NCBI RefSeq assembly: GCF_000264905.1
Contig: NW_006763141.1
Span: 320,814-384,813 of the forward strand
Direction: 5' to 3'
Length of the DNA: 64,000 bases
Origin: Stereum hirsutum FP-91666 SS1
Lineage: Eukaryota; Basidiomycota; Agaricomycetes; Russulales; Stereaceae
The translations under genes were made by a program, and so were the position numbers. A model generated the notes under the pieces. The model worked only from the letters and a program-made list of their open reading frames with translations. It was not told the origin of the DNA and did not search any database. How positions within the stretch are numbered: position 1 is the stretch's first letter; every line of letters begins with the position of its first letter. Below, piece after piece: positions 20,467-33,530 of the stretch.

Positions 20467-23400
20467 ATGACGGACACGCCGAGTAACGAGCAGGTTGGCG
20501 AGGCAAGTTATCGTTCTTCTCCTATCTGCCTCTTGTGTGATGCATTGGAGAGAACGCTGATCTTGTGTTCGTTTCGGTTTTCGGTTTCGGTTGATTGGAT
20601 GTGTCCTGGATGTGTGGGTGCGGCGATGCGGCGATATGGGCATCATTGGTCCTGGATGTTCGTTGCGTCGGTCGGGTCGTTGGATGGTTGGTTGGTGTTG
20701 GTGTCGTCGTTGGTGTTATTGTCGGGACGTGTAGGCCGTGCCCTCCGCACAACGTAGCAGCTGGACGTCGTTCCTCAAGTCGTACGTCCCCCTCCCTTCT
20801 CCCTCCTCCATCCCAATCACACCATAGCATCGTGCTGACCGCCGCCGTGTTTTCTTTTTCTCTGTGTTGGGTTGTACGCTGCTCGATATGGTGTGTCGGA
20901 CGAACGTGTGTGTGGATGTGTGGTTGTGGATGTGGATGCAGAATCGCCTCGTTCTCTGGCGATCTTTCGTCGATGACCGCACCGCCGTTCATCCTCTCCC
21001 CGGTATCGCTCACCGAGTTTCCTGGTACGTACTCCTTGTGCTCTACTCCCTGTTCACGTACACCTCATACATTCGATTGATCGTGCACTTACTCATCCTC
21101 TACTCTGTTTGATTTTTCTTCATTCTCTGCTATGTTATGCTATTGCACCGCCTCGCTCGCCGTCCATACTCGGCCGCTCTACCGTCATTTCCCATCTCCA
21201 ACTCCAACATCAACTCCAACTCCTACTCCTACTCCTACTGCAACTGCAACTCCATCGCCATTACCAACACGCCACCGACACGTCGACGCCACCTACGCAT
21301 CCACGAACAACGAACCCCTTATGGCGACCCCCGACCCTATGGATGAACTCCGAATTCGAATTTTGAATGATGCGGATATAATGCGAACTCATTCGTCTGA
21401 TTCGCTCGTCGTTCAAACTCGAATATCGCCGTCGTCGCGTCGCTCTAACTCGAATATTGCCGTGGTCGCGTCGCTCTCTACGCTGCTTCCTATGTTTGGC
21501 GCGCTGGTACTACTGATGTGATATGATTTACGGTATTGTTGCGACGTACAGCGTACTGGTGCGAGCGTCCAGAGTTGTTCGCAGCGATCGCGGACGGCAA
21601 GACGCCGGAGGAGAGACATCTCGCTGTTCTCAAGTGGTTCATCGTGCGTTTTCTTTTCCCTACCCTCCCTTGTACCTGTTCCTCTTTTTATGTGGTCTGA
21701 GTAGACGGAGGCGGCTGACTCTTTTGTGCTCTTACCGATATAGAGCACGCTGAAGGGACAGTATACGTCCCGGAATGAGTCCATGGGGTCTGAGAAGAAG
21801 TGAGTATGAGTTGTTACTCTTGCGGATCCGGACGCGTTCGTAGCAGCTGATCGACTTTGCTCTTTTTGTGTTTTTTGTTAGGCCATTGAACCCCGTCCTT
21901 GGCGAGTACGTATATTTCTTTCTCCCGCGCACCATTGCCCTCGAATATAACTTCCTATCACCCCCACCCTCTAATATTCCATCACGAGCTGACCCGTCCC
22001 TCCACTCTTCCCTTCTTCCCCATCATCATCATACACAGGCTCTTCTACGGCTACTGGCCAGACACGAACGGCCGAGGACAGACGAACCTCGTCGTCGAGC
22101 AGGTGTCCCATCACCCGCCCATCACGGCGTATTATATTTCGAACCCGAGTAAGGGGTTGGCGTTGCAGGGACATAATGCGCAGAAGACGAGTTTCTCGGG
22201 TGCGTTTTCGTCCTTGTCCAATTCCACTGTCTTGCCACCCCATGCACTCGCCAAAGTGAGGAGCGAGGAGCGAGGAGCGAGGCGTGAGTTGCGAGGAGCG
22301 AGGTGTGAGGAGCAAGGAGTGAGACGAGAGGACTGAAGTCACAATACTAACGGTAAAAATGATCTCAGGCGGATCCATCATCGTGAAACAAATCGGGCAC
22401 GCCTCGCTCACGGTCGACCTCCCGGACGGGAACAAGGAAGAGTATATCATTACGCTGCCCAGGCTCAGGATCGACGGGCTTTGGTATGGGAGTCCGTATA
22501 TCGAGCTTGCGGAGACGAGCTGGATCTCGAGTTCGAGTGGGTGGTTGAGCACTGTGCGTCTTTCATCCCCCCTGCCCTGGTTCTCTGCCCCAACCTCTCC
22601 TCGTTGCACCCTTGAGACGAGATGAGTTGCATGCTGACTTTTTTGTTCGCGCGCCGGGATAGATCGAGTACAAAGGCAAGGGCTACTTCTCCGGCAAGAC
22701 GCACTCGTTCAAGGCGACGGTGACGGCGCAGAACGGGGCGCAGGTGCATGTGATCGAGGGGCAGTGGCACACGACGAGCAAGTCGACGAAGTCGAGCGCT
22801 AATTTTACGGATGTGACGGGGCCGAAGGAGGAGGTTACGGTCAGTTTACCTTTCTTTCCTCTTTTTCAGTGGGTTTTACACTGGCCTTTTTTTGTGTTTG
22901 ACCTCCTGGGGCGTAATTGCGACGCACCGGCCCTTTCGCATCCAACCCATACGTGGTGCTGATGGTTGGTTTACGATTTGCGTTATAGGTCCAGCCAATA
23001 GATGCGCAGGACGAGTGGGAGAGCAGGAAGCTTTGGGGGAAAGTCGCGGCGGGGATCAGGGGTGGCGATTTCGAGACGGCGAGCAGGGAGAAGAGCAAGA
23101 TTGAGGTGCGTTTTCGTCTCCCGTTCCTTTTCCTTTACCCGGTTGAGATCACGAGGCTGATTTACTCGAACATTTCCCTTTTTGTGCTGGATTGCGTCTG
23201 GACTTGGTTGGGTGCTGCAGAATGAGCAGAGGCAGAGGAGGAAGGACGAGGTGGCGGCGGGGACGAAGTGGGAGTTGAAACATTTCGTGCATGTGGATGA
23301 GGATCCGCTTTGTGAGTCTCTTTCTCTTGTACTCTATTCTCCATCTGATTTGATTAATACTGATGACCATGCGATAGACGAACGCCTGGGCAAGGCGTTC

Positions 23401-23481
23401 AAAGCATCCCCGCCTACCGAGGACATGTACGTCTTCCAGAACAACGCGCCCACGTTCGGTCCTTCTGCTTCTTCCGCCTGA
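20467..23481 (+). CDS. KES1: Oxysterol-binding protein-related protein, KES1/OSH4 type
   Basis: Lipid-transfer protein that exchanges sterol and phosphatidylinositol 4-phosphate between membranes. Exons: 20467..20502, 20735..20781, 20942..21024, 21552..21643, 21744..21799, 21882..21905, 22039..22199, 22369..22553, 22663..22839, 22989..23105, 23221..23311 and 23378..23481; the total codes 390 residues in phase. The family signature EQVSHHPP lies at about residues 131-138, and the PI4P-binding motif KPLNPVLGE precedes it. SWTSFLKSIASFSGDLSS forms the N-terminal lid and start of the barrel. No PH or ankyrin domain is present, so it is a short ORP like Kes1. Intron 1 uses a GC donor (GAG|GCAAGT at 20503). 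The intron at 21025..21551 is 527 nt, far above the local norm, and holds a CCAACT/CCTACT low-complexity run. Confidence 0.95.
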
Positions 23482-24310
23482 GGATAGCCCAGCTTGCCTG
23501 TGCCCAAGCTACCAGCGTGTGTGGAAGGAAGGAGGACTTCCGTTAGCTTTTTTCTGTGACTGTCTGTCTGTCTCTCCATAATCACATCTGTTTCTCTTCT
23601 TTGTTTCTACCAACTTCCGTTGATTCCCGATTCCCGTCCACACTTTATTTTCGATCCATGTACGAACCCAAACCCGAACCCGTACGTTTTCGATCTTATC
23701 CATCCTACATACAACCCAACCCAATCCAATCCGAACGATGCAATACGTACTTTACGAGAAGTGGACTTTTTTTATTGCGAATGATCGATTGTTCATTGAC
23801 GTGACTGGAATGATTGGAAAGAATTCTCGTGGGGTGAGGGAAAGGGAATTGGTTTTGGTTCTGCCGAAGGCGTCTTGGTCGGTCTCCCTATACAGGCAGA
23901 AGTAGGAACTGCTGCTAGCATTGAGGAACGTAGCACCCTGACCATATTCTCTTTGAGTTTGGTCTGGTGATGGAGTCAGGGGGTACGACCGTACGCCTGC
24001 GGTAAAATTTTGGAAATAAGACATGTTGATGGTAGAAAATATGATCAACGACTCGTGAGAAGTAACAAAGGCTCAAACAAGAGAGGCTTTGTACGATGAC
24101 CTCCACAAACCGGGACGTGGGAACAATGCGGAGCGGAACGTCGAGGATCGACAAAGGGGTAACTTTGATAAGATTAGATTGTGGTTAGTCATCCTAGATC
24201 CGCGCTTTGCTTGGAATTTACAAGTACGTTTTCTGCTCTTTAACATCCATCGCGCGGGTATGTTTCTTGGGTATCTCCTAGTATTCACCTAAAATATCTA
24301 TACCAGGATA
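23482..24310. other. Intergenic region, OSBP 3' flank and RPC2 promoter
   Basis: About 830 bp without a recognisable gene. A stretch of repeated CCCAAACCCGAACCCG type lies near 23665-23685, in the presumed OSBP 3' flank. Confidence 0.4.
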
Positions 24311-27300
24311 ATGGAGGAGGATGCGGAAGAGTCCCAGTGGGACCAGCTCAATCGCACAGAGTGGCGAGGATTGGGACTTACCGATCCAATAAAGAGCATC
24401 GAGGTGCGTCCGTCAGCCATGCCAATCTGTTCATGGTTAACCTTGCGCGAAAATACAGGACAAATGGCTACTCTTGCCTGCTTTTCTCAAGGTGAAAGGC
24501 TTGGTCAAGCAGCATATTGACTCGTTCAACTATTTCGTCGACGTCGACATCAAGAACATTCTAAAGGCAAACAACAAGGTCACCTCTGATGTCGACCCTC
24601 GCTTTTGGCTAAAATACACGGATATTCGCGTTGGGTTTCCCGACCGTACGGACGCGGACGCGATAGACAAGAGTGTTACCCCGAACGAATGCCGTCTCCG
24701 CGACACTACATATAGCGCACCCATCGTCGTCACAATCCAATACACTCGCGGAAAAAACGTCGTTCGCAGGCCCAATGTCAACATCGGCAGACTACCCATC
24801 ATGTTGCGAAGCAACAAGTGCGTTCTCACCGGCCGCTCGGAAGCGCAGCTTGCTCGTATGATTGAGTGCCCACTGGACCCTGGAGGATACTTCGTGGTCA
24901 AGGGGACGGAAAAGGTCATTTTGGTCCAGGAGCAGTTGAGCAAGAATCGTATCATCGTCGAGACGGACCCTGTGAAAGGTGTCGTCCAGGCTTCTTGTAC
25001 TTCGTGTGTATACTCTCGTCTTCTTCGCACCGTGGCGAGATCACTGAGATTGACTCTTAGGTCCACACATGGAGGTCTCAAGTCAAAAACCTACGTCGCA
25101 ACTAAGAAGGGAAAGATCTATCTCCGGCACAACTCAATTCACGAAGACGTTCCCATCGTCATTGCCCTCAAAGCCCTCGGCATTCAATCTGACAAGGAAA
25201 TCCTCCTTCTCACCGCCGGTAACTCGGAAGCGTACAAGGATTCGTTCGCCCCAAACCTCGAGGACGCCGCCAGATTGGGGATCTTCACAAGACACCAGGC
25301 CTTGGAATGGATAGGAAGTCGAGTCAAGATCAATCGACGGATCGTTGGTGTGCGAAGGCCAGCGTGGGAGGAGGCTCTTGAGGCACTGGCTACCATCGTC
25401 TTGGCTCATGTGCCCGTCGTTGGGATGGACTTCCGTTCGAAGGCCATCTTTGTGGCGACTATGACTCGACGAGTCCTGATGGCCGTGAAAGACGAGAAGA
25501 TGGTGGACGATAGGGACTATGTTGGAAACAAACGATTGGAATTGTAGGTCCTGCGCCACAATCTCTGCAATGTGGCGCTCAATTACTTTTGGCCAGGGCA
25601 GGACAGTTATTGGCGTTGTTATTTGAAGACCTCTTCAAGACATTCAACACGAACCTCAAATCCTCAATCGACAAGGTGCTCAAGAAACCGTCGCGGACGA
25701 CGGAGTTCGACGCCTTCAACACCATGCAGTTCCAGGGCGATCACATCACTTCCGGTTTCGTTCGCGCCATCTCGACGGGCAACTGGTCTTTGAAGCGTTT
25801 CCGCATGGACCGTGCTGGGGTCACGCATGTCCTCTCGCGTCTCAGCTTTATTTCCGCCCTAGGCATGATGACTCGTATATCATCTCAATTCGAGAAGACA
25901 CGGAAAGTCAGTGGACCCCGTGCTCTGCAGCCGAGTCAATGGGGTATGCTTTGCCCGAGTGATACCCCGGAAGGAGAGGCTTGCGGTCTGGTCAAGAACT
26001 TGGCGCTCATGACCCATATCACGACCGACGTCGACGAAGAGCCCATTATCAAGGTTGCGTACATGCTCGGGGTCGAGAGTATGTGTTTCATGTCGAGTTC
26101 TTAAGTCCTTCCGGGGATGTTAGACTGTGTGACTGATCGTCCGCTCCATTTTCAGACATCGGCCAGTCCACCGGGACGGAGATCTATGGTCCGAACACCT
26201 TTGTAGTCAACGTAAACGGGACAATCATAGGTCTTACCCGCTTTCCGACTCGATTTGTCCACAACTTCCGTCGTCTTAGGCGCGCTGGGCGGGTCAGTGA
26301 GTTTGTGAGCGTTTATATCAATCACCACCACCACACAGTGAATATCGCCAGCGATGGCGGTCGAATTTGTAGACCCATGATCATCGTCGATAACGGACGT
26401 CCCATGGTCACTTCGGAACATGTCTCGGTGCGTTTTATTTATGATTTGTCCGTCCCAGCTCTTATCTTTATGCTTCCCTCTGCAGCTCTTGAAGAAGGCA
26501 AAACTTGAGTTTGATGACTTCTTGCGGCAAGGTCTCGTTGAATATCTGGATGTGAACGAGGAGAACGACTCGTACATCGCTCTCTACGAACCGGATATCG
26601 TCCCGACGACCACACATCTCGAGATCGAACCCTTCACTCTTCTCGGTGCCGTCGCTGGTCTCATCCCTTACCCACATCACAATCAATCGCCTAGGAATAC
26701 CTACCAATGTGCTATGGGTAAACAAGCCATCGGGGCAATCGGCTACAATCAGCTGAACCGAATCGACACGTTACTCTATCTATCGGTCTACCCGCAGCAG
26801 CCCATGGTGAAGACGAAGACGATCGAGCTTGTTGGATACGACAAGCTTCCTGCGGGACAGAATGCCACCGTCGCCGTGATGAGTTACTCTGGATACGATA
26901 TCGAAGATGCGTTGATTTTGAACAAGGTCGGTGCTTTTACCCGCAGTTAGTGCGTTAATGTGCTGCGCCCTGAAGCCTGCTTCCATTCTAGGCCAGCGTG
27001 GACAGAGGTTATGGCCGGTGTCAAGTGCTTCGCAAGAACGCAACTCTCATCCGAAAATATCCCAACGGAACGTAAGCTTGATCTTCGAACTATGTGCCTT
27101 TCATATAGCTCAGCTTCCTATCTTCCCAGATTTGACCGGTTGGCAGATGCGCCCACGGACGAAGAAGGCAATGTACAGAAGAAATACGATATCGTCCAAC
27201 TGGACGGTCTCGCTGGCGTCGGCGAACGTGTCGACCCCGGAGATGTCTATGTCAACAAGCAGACACCTACGAACGCAAACGACAACACGTTCACAGGGCA

Positions 27301-28604
27301 GGCGGCCTCAGTACCGTACAAGAATGCGCCCATGACCTACAAGTCACCTGTCGCAGGCCATGTTGACAAGATCATGATCTCTGATACGGAGAATGACCAG
27401 ACGCTCATCAAAGTTCTGATACGGCAGACGAGAAGGCCCGAACTCGGAGACAAGTTTTCATCTAGGCATGGTCAAAAGGGCGTTTGTGGGCTCATAGTGA
27501 ACCAAGAAGACATGCCATTCAATGATCAAGGCATCGTTCCTGGTGGGCGTCATCTTCAACCCGTACCGGTCCGCGAACGTCGTTCAGACTTCCTAACTGC
27601 CCTAACTCTACGCAGATACCATCATGAACCCTCATGGTTTCCCTTCACGCATGACGGTAGGAAAAATGATTGAGCTCCTTGCAGGGAAGGTGTGGATGTT
27701 TTTGTGTGAACTCTGTCCACTCGCATCTGACGCGGACAATTTTCAGGCCGGCGTTCTTGCAGGCAAGCTTCAGTATGGTACAGCCTTTGGCGGCTCGAAG
27801 GTTCGTCCTTGTTCGGTCTAGTAGTGTTTTGAGTTTGAGTTCGACTTCAATTTTCCGACAGGTGGAAGACATGTCGCGTATTCTGATTGAGAACGGCTTC
27901 AGTTATGCTGGGAAGGACATGCTTACTAGTGGCATCACTGGCGAACCCATGGAGGCTTACGTCTATTTCGGACCAATATATTACCAGGTAAGTTTTGATG
28001 TGTTTGACATTGACAGACCGTATACTGACCGAACCTACAGAAACTTAGTAAGTCATTGGAGACAGCTGCTGTTTGCTCGTCATTCAACCTCAACTCATCG
28101 TATTGTAGAGCATATGGTCATGGACAAGATGCATGCTCGAGCCAGGTAAGCTCGAACGGTCACAGTAGGGCTAGATCATCGTTCAAATCTCCGTCACAGA
28201 GGTCCGCGCGCCACATTAACACGCCAGCCCACCGAAGGTCGATCTCGCGAAGGTGGCTTACGACTAGGCGAGATGGAGCGAGATTGCTTGATAGGTTATG
28301 GCGCGACGCAACTGCTCCTTGAACGACTCATGATCTCTTCCGACAAGTTCGAGGTCAATGCGTGCCAAGAGTGTGGTTTGCTCGGCTACAATGGCTGGTG
28401 CACGTACTGCAAGAGCTCTAAGAAAATGGCCCAGCTCACGATCCCTTATGCCGCCAAGCTCCTCTTTCAGGAGGTGCGTCGCTAATTTTGTCTCACTTCA
28501 TCCGCAGGAATTTCCGCATGGGGCGCTGATACGACCGACTTCTCGCTCTCTTCTAGCTCATGGCCATGAACGTTGTACCACGGCTGGTTCTAGATGACGC
28601 GTGA
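24311..28604 (+). CDS. RPC2: RNA polymerase III second-largest subunit RPC2
   Basis: Catalytic-core subunit of RNA polymerase III, which makes tRNA, 5S and U6 RNAs in the nucleus. Fifteen exons: 24311..24403, 24459..25003, 25061..25543, 25597..26078, 26156..26427, 26486..26926, 26992..27071, 27130..27542, 27616..27689, 27747..27800, 27862..27987, 28041..28047, 28109..28145, 28200..28473 and 28557..28604; 3429 nt in phase, 1142 residues. Pol III rather than Pol I or II is indicated by [14 protein letters not shown] and [15 protein letters not shown]. The beta-subunit hallmarks [24 protein letters not shown] and [17 protein letters not shown] are all present. The C-terminal zinc site is [16 protein letters not shown]. 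Exon 12 is only 7 nt. The intron 25544..25596 contains an inverted pair of the octamer TGTGGCGC. Confidence 0.96.
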
Positions 28605-30125
28605 GAGAACCCGTGGTGGCTCATGATGCTGCACCTGCGCTATTTATCAGTTTTCATTGTTCTGCTTAAAGTTTTGGCTCCTGCGACACTGTACTTCCAC
28701 GCAATTTGTATTCTGTTCCAAGTTTCCAGCAACTTTGCTCTTATCGCACCGCAAATGCCATTCCGACCGTCGTCGAAACACACCCAATCACACTCCATCA
28801 AGCTCGCTCCGTGTGTGAATGAAAATATGACCCCGAAGGTACTGCGCCGTCCACGCACCTTTGACCTGGTGAGTTTGAGGCGGCTCCGCTACCGAAACGG
28901 TTCACATCTTTCTTTAGCCTTTCCATTCCCTGTCTCAAACGTCATTATAGGACATTCTCCAGGCTACCCGCGGTATTCACAAACGGGACTGTCTAGAAGC
29001 GACGGAGCTGGGGAAATTACGACTTGATCGCACCCTTAGTGCAACCGCCACCGTGATAAACTCGCACCCGAACTCTTGTTGGACGCGGGCACCAGTGATA
29101 TTCAGTCAGGATGGATGTACCCCCTCTTCCTCCTTGTGGCCAAACCGTGCGCCCCAATGTCATTGGTTCTGTATCCGATACTCATTTGTGAAATTAATCA
29201 AGACAAGTACAGCCTGGCGTCGTTATTGAGCGTTAAAAACTTCGGCATGCCAGCACTGGTATCGTCTAGTGTGTTCTCTATCACTCGTTTGGGAAACCTG
29301 CGATACTTTTACGTCCATCGGCATCAACGATCGCGCAACCGAGCCCAGCGGTTCCGGATGGGAGTGTGGCGTTTTTACCTTGAGAGTCGTAAGAACTAAA
29401 CGGGGACTATTCTCTTACCTTTGCCATCTATTATAAGCTGTGTATGGGGACAAAGTGTAGTGCCTTGTAGAAGGGACTTTAATATTGCCTGCTCACCGCA
29501 CGCGGTGCCTTCCTGTAAAAGAGTCAAAGCCACGCGGTGTGGAATTGTAACGTGGCCTTACCCCCATGAAGATGACCGGTACTACGCCGACTTCTCGTCG
29601 CGAAGCTTCGGTCTTAACTTGAATATCGGTGGGACGAGCGTGAAACACCGAACATGATTTACTGCAACGACCATAATACGCCTGGACCCATAGTCGAGGC
29701 AATTGGACCTCGCAGAAAATATCGTTGGCTCCAATTTCGGGCTTAGCGGTGTATGAAGGGCACCGTGGTCGAATCTTAAATATCTCCACCAGTATATCGG
29801 ACATCATATCGATGGAGTACTTACTAGACTGATGGGACGCTGTTGAATAAAGCGCCTTTTCTACCTACCGATAAGTCCATGGGTTCAGCATGATACATCC
29901 TCGGAGAAGGTGCGACGGGACATAATCACCGAATATTGCCTAGTTAAATGATCCTAGTGGCTGTGGCTCGCGGAGTTTGCTCGGTCCGCACTCCGCAAAG
30001 CGGAAATCCGGTGATGTGCCACGCGTTCAGCCCATCCTCCCGCCACTTCCTTCAGGTTCGCGACTAGCTTGCTCAGGCATCATTCACCTCGCTTTCAATC
30101 TGTTTCTCTATTCGCCTCAGTCGAT
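28605..30125. other. Gene-free interval between RPC2 and UBC7
   Basis: About 1.5 kb with several short chance reading frames but no recognisable motif, RNA gene or transposon feature. It must contain the RPC2 terminator and the UBC7 promoter. Confidence 0.4.
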
Positions 30126-31327
30126 ATGAGTTCTCGTGGTGGTAGTGCAACTGCACTTCGCAGATTGATGACAGAATACAAGCAGCTCACAGCTGGAGGT
30201 AGGCGGCGTTTGGCTTTCCTCAGACGATGAGAGGACCTCATGGTAGATTTAATCGATAGGTTCTCCTGATGGAATGTTTACCGCCGGTAAATTTACTTGA
30301 TTATCGAGAAGGGCTTTGGCTAACGAAGCTATCTACGATTTTGGTCTGCGTCATGATCGCAGGCCCGATATCAGAGTCCGACTTCTTTACCTGGGAGGCT
30401 TTGATCGTTGGGCCCAAGGACACGCCTTTCGTGTGTGCTCAAGCCCTCCTTCGAAGGATCTTGACTGACCCTAGATCGTCTCTTGATATCTAGGAAGGTG
30501 GAGTATTCGCGGCTAAATTGACGTTCGTAAGTTCCTCCGGTGTTTCGCAGTTGAACGTGACTCATAACTTGGCTCTCCCCGACTCTATCAAATAGCCAAC
30601 GGATTACCCACTGTCCCCGTTCAAGATGAAGTTTGAACCGCCCTTGTTCCACCCGAACAGTAAGCTGAAGATGACCCCTGTTTCGTCGCACATACCATCT
30701 GCACCATATCTGCTCGCCGAGTCACGGGGCTCCGACATACCGTTCCCGCATCTTCGCTGCAAAGGGATCCGGAAGTCTTACTGAACCACTTACTATCTAT
30801 GCTCTAGTATATCCTGACGGAAACGTCTGCATCTCGATCCTGCACACTCCAGGTGATGATCCGACAATGTATGAACAGGCCTCTGAACGCTGGAGCCCCG
30901 TACAAAGTGTCGAGAAGGTGATCTTGAGCGTTATCTCCATGCTCGCTGGTCTGTATCATATTCTTTGACCCTTTCTTGACCACCCTCCTACCGACGATAT
31001 CAAGTCCAATCTCACCGCTGCGATCGACTCGTCCCGGTTCTACAAGCTAGCGTTATTGTCGCTATCATGATCGTGCCCGCTAACATCGACGTTCCTTGTT
31101 GAATGTTTCCTTTTACAGAGCCGAATCTCGAGAGTGGCGCCAATATCGACTGCTGCAAGCTTTATCGGGACAATAAAGCGGTGCGTGTATGCCCATATGT
31201 ACCTTGATGCGGGCGTTGTGGCCCTCGCAGCCCCTTCCGATCGTAGACTAATACCCAACGTGTGCTTATCTTACAGGAGTACGAGAGGATTGTCCGGGAG
31301 TCCATTAAGGAGCAACTTGGCTTGTAA
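30126..31327 (+). CDS. UBC7: Ubiquitin-conjugating enzyme E2, UBC7/UBE2G type
   Basis: E2 enzyme that, with membrane RING ligases, ubiquitinates substrates of ER-associated degradation. Exons: 30126..30198, 30260..30286, 30363..30430, 30494..30526, 30596..30659, 30808..30948, 31119..31180 and 31277..31327; 172 residues in phase. The UBC fold starts with [13 protein letters not shown]. The HPN motif is in FHPNIYPDG, and the active-site Cys is residue 96 in DGNVCISIL. The 13-residue acidic-loop insertion after the Cys ([19 protein letters not shown]) is diagnostic for the UBC7/UBE2G/CDC34 group. There is no C-terminal membrane anchor, so it would need a Cue1-like recruiter, as in yeast. Eight small exons are joined by introns of 61-170 nt. 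Confidence 0.95.
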
Positions 31328-31764
31328 ACTCGAAATATCACACCGCAGCTGATCTCGGCGCGCAGGTTGCATCATCTCCGCCATGATGGGCGTCTCGGTT
31401 GCGATAATACACATACCTGGATATGATATGGTCCAGTACATCATGCACATGCTAGAAGGCGACAGAGAGGAATCGGGTACCCAATTATTCAAGTGATATT
31501 CTAAACGTAGAGTGGGTGAAGATGATTAAGTAACTGAAGGCCGTATGGGCAAACATTAGAAGAACGAAGATATGGACTATAGCACAGGGAAACGTTGCAA
31601 GTTAAGATATGTTACTACGAGTTCCAGCCATCCATCGTACACCTATCCTAGCACAACACACCAAGAAACGACTCTGCATGCCTTACACTCCACAGATCCG
31701 ACCGGTACCATCAATGCCACGACATCCCTAAGCATACAGCGCGATTCCCTAGCTTGGAGAGCGC
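31328..31764. other. Convergent 3' interval between UBC7 and ALO1
   Basis: These 437 bp lie between two convergent stop codons. I see no gene or repeat; both transcription terminators must be here. Confidence 0.4.
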
Positions 31765-33530
31765 TTACGGTCGGTCCTTGAACACCCTTTCGTCGTACTG
31801 TGTCCCAGCGAGACCGAAGATGTGGCGCGAGATGTATTCGTTTCGGAAAGTGCCTGATGGATCTACGTCTCCAAGAAGCCGACAGAAATCGTCAAAGCGA
31901 GGATAGAGCGTGCGGAGTGTGTCAGGGCGAAGGCTATGAGCTTTCGCCCAATGTGGGCGTCCTCCGTACTTCATCATAATCGACTCGAAGCGCCTGAAGA
32001 GTACTCTGTACGGCACATTAAACCCGTAAGGCCTTTCGGGAAAGAAGACCAAGTTAGGATGATGAGCGTGAGGAAGCCACAGTAAAACGGAGCGCACTTG
32101 TATTGTACCACTCCAATCCAACACATACGCTGACCATAGCTTGGGCTCAACCAGACGTCATCCGCCTCCGAGAAACGAATCTCGAGAGAACAGTGAGGTC
32201 GCAGGCCATTCGGGTCGGCAAACTCTCTGTCGAACCAATCCCGAAGGTCTCGCATGGCTGCCTGTGCGTGCGAATAGGGGAGAGCCCACTCCGTAGTATG
32301 TTGGCGGTACTACACGTGAAGAAACGTAGCCAGATGAGCCGATATAGAGGAGCAAAGGTACCGCGGACTGAGAAGAAACGTACCTTGCAGTCTATATTAA
32401 AGATATTTAGACTGTCGTCTACTGAAACGGTCTTGTCGTGCACGAGCCAAGAAGTGAATCGAGCAGTCCATATGTTTACGGGTGGTATGAAACATCCAAG
32501 GAAAAGCAGAAATTGGATGACGTGGTATCCGACGAAAGAATGCCACAGCCAAGTGGCCACAGGGCGTTGTGGCTATTTGAGTAGGTCAGTATACGCCGCG
32601 ACAGATATACAGCGAAAGGACGCACCTCATTGGTTTTGCTCATCGAACTGACACGAATATCTCCCGCTTGTGGCCACCACCAGAGACGGACATATTCTGC
32701 CGAATTCGCCACCTCGTCCAACCTATCCACCACCGGATCGAACTTGAAAGTCTCCTGCACCTCGTGCAGTCGGAAAGCGGGTGCAACCTTGAGCTGAATG
32801 TCGAGAATAAGACCAGTACTCCCGAGGCCACATATTGTCGCAATGAATAGATCTGTGTTCTCCGAGCGTGAACAGCGAACGTGTGAGCCATCGGCGAGCA
32901 GGAGATGCAGGGCCTGGACGTGGGTGGAGAGGACTTTGTGGGTCAGGCCGGTGCCGTGGGTAGCGGTGGTGACCATTCCTGCGAGGGTTTGGTCCGAGAT
33001 TGACCCTACGTTGATCATAGCGAGGCCGTGGGCGTCAAGGGTGGCATGGAGGCGCTGGAGTGTGATACCGCCTTGGGCGACAACAAGTTGCTTCTCAACA
33101 TCGATCTTTGGGGACAGATGGGGATGAGTAAAGGACCTCGGGGGTTCGTGAGCAGCACCGAAATCGGATGTTACTGGCCGAGTGCGGATCGGTCGGAGTT
33201 CCAAAGAGTGTGCGAAAAGATAAACAGCAAGAACTCGACACACACCTCGATGACTTTATTAAGCGAACCCATCCGGACCATAAATTCGCTCGTACATGCG
33301 AGATCACTGGGTGAATGGCCTACACCGACGGCACGCACAGAGCGTTTGGAGCGTCGGGCAAGCTCCAGAATAAGCTCACACTGGTGCTCAGTCTGGGGCT
33401 CAAAGACCGACAGCGGTGCGCAGCGGAATGTATGTCCCCAATTGCGAAAGATAGCTGAGGGGGATGATGGTGAGACGGTTATGGGTTGTAGGAGGGCATA
33501 GAGCTCATCGAGGGAGAGAACGTGAGCCAT
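31765..33530 (-). CDS. ALO1: D-arabinono-1,4-lactone oxidase
   Basis: FAD-dependent oxidase of the VAO family that catalyses the last step of D-erythroascorbate synthesis, at the outer mitochondrial membrane in yeast. Exons on the minus strand: 33530..33246, 33105..32626, 32572..32384, 32309..32098 and 32032..31765; 477 residues in phase. The FAD-binding motif is VGVGHSPSDLACT (His72, the residue expected to bind FAD covalently in this family). It is followed by VVAQGGITLQRLH and SISDQTLAGMVTTATHGTG. The C-terminal ALO domain carries the HWAK motif (His416-Lys419). A hydrophobic segment (YHVIQFLLFLGCFIPPV) near the middle may touch membrane. The 140-nt first intron is the longest. Somewhat shorter than yeast Alo1, but all core motifs are intact. 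Confidence 0.95.

Noticed and set aside
28623..29027. 134-codon plus-strand frame downstream of RPC2 with a hydrophobic start
   Set aside because: It has a hydrophobic first segment but no family resemblance and no splice continuation; length is within chance expectation.
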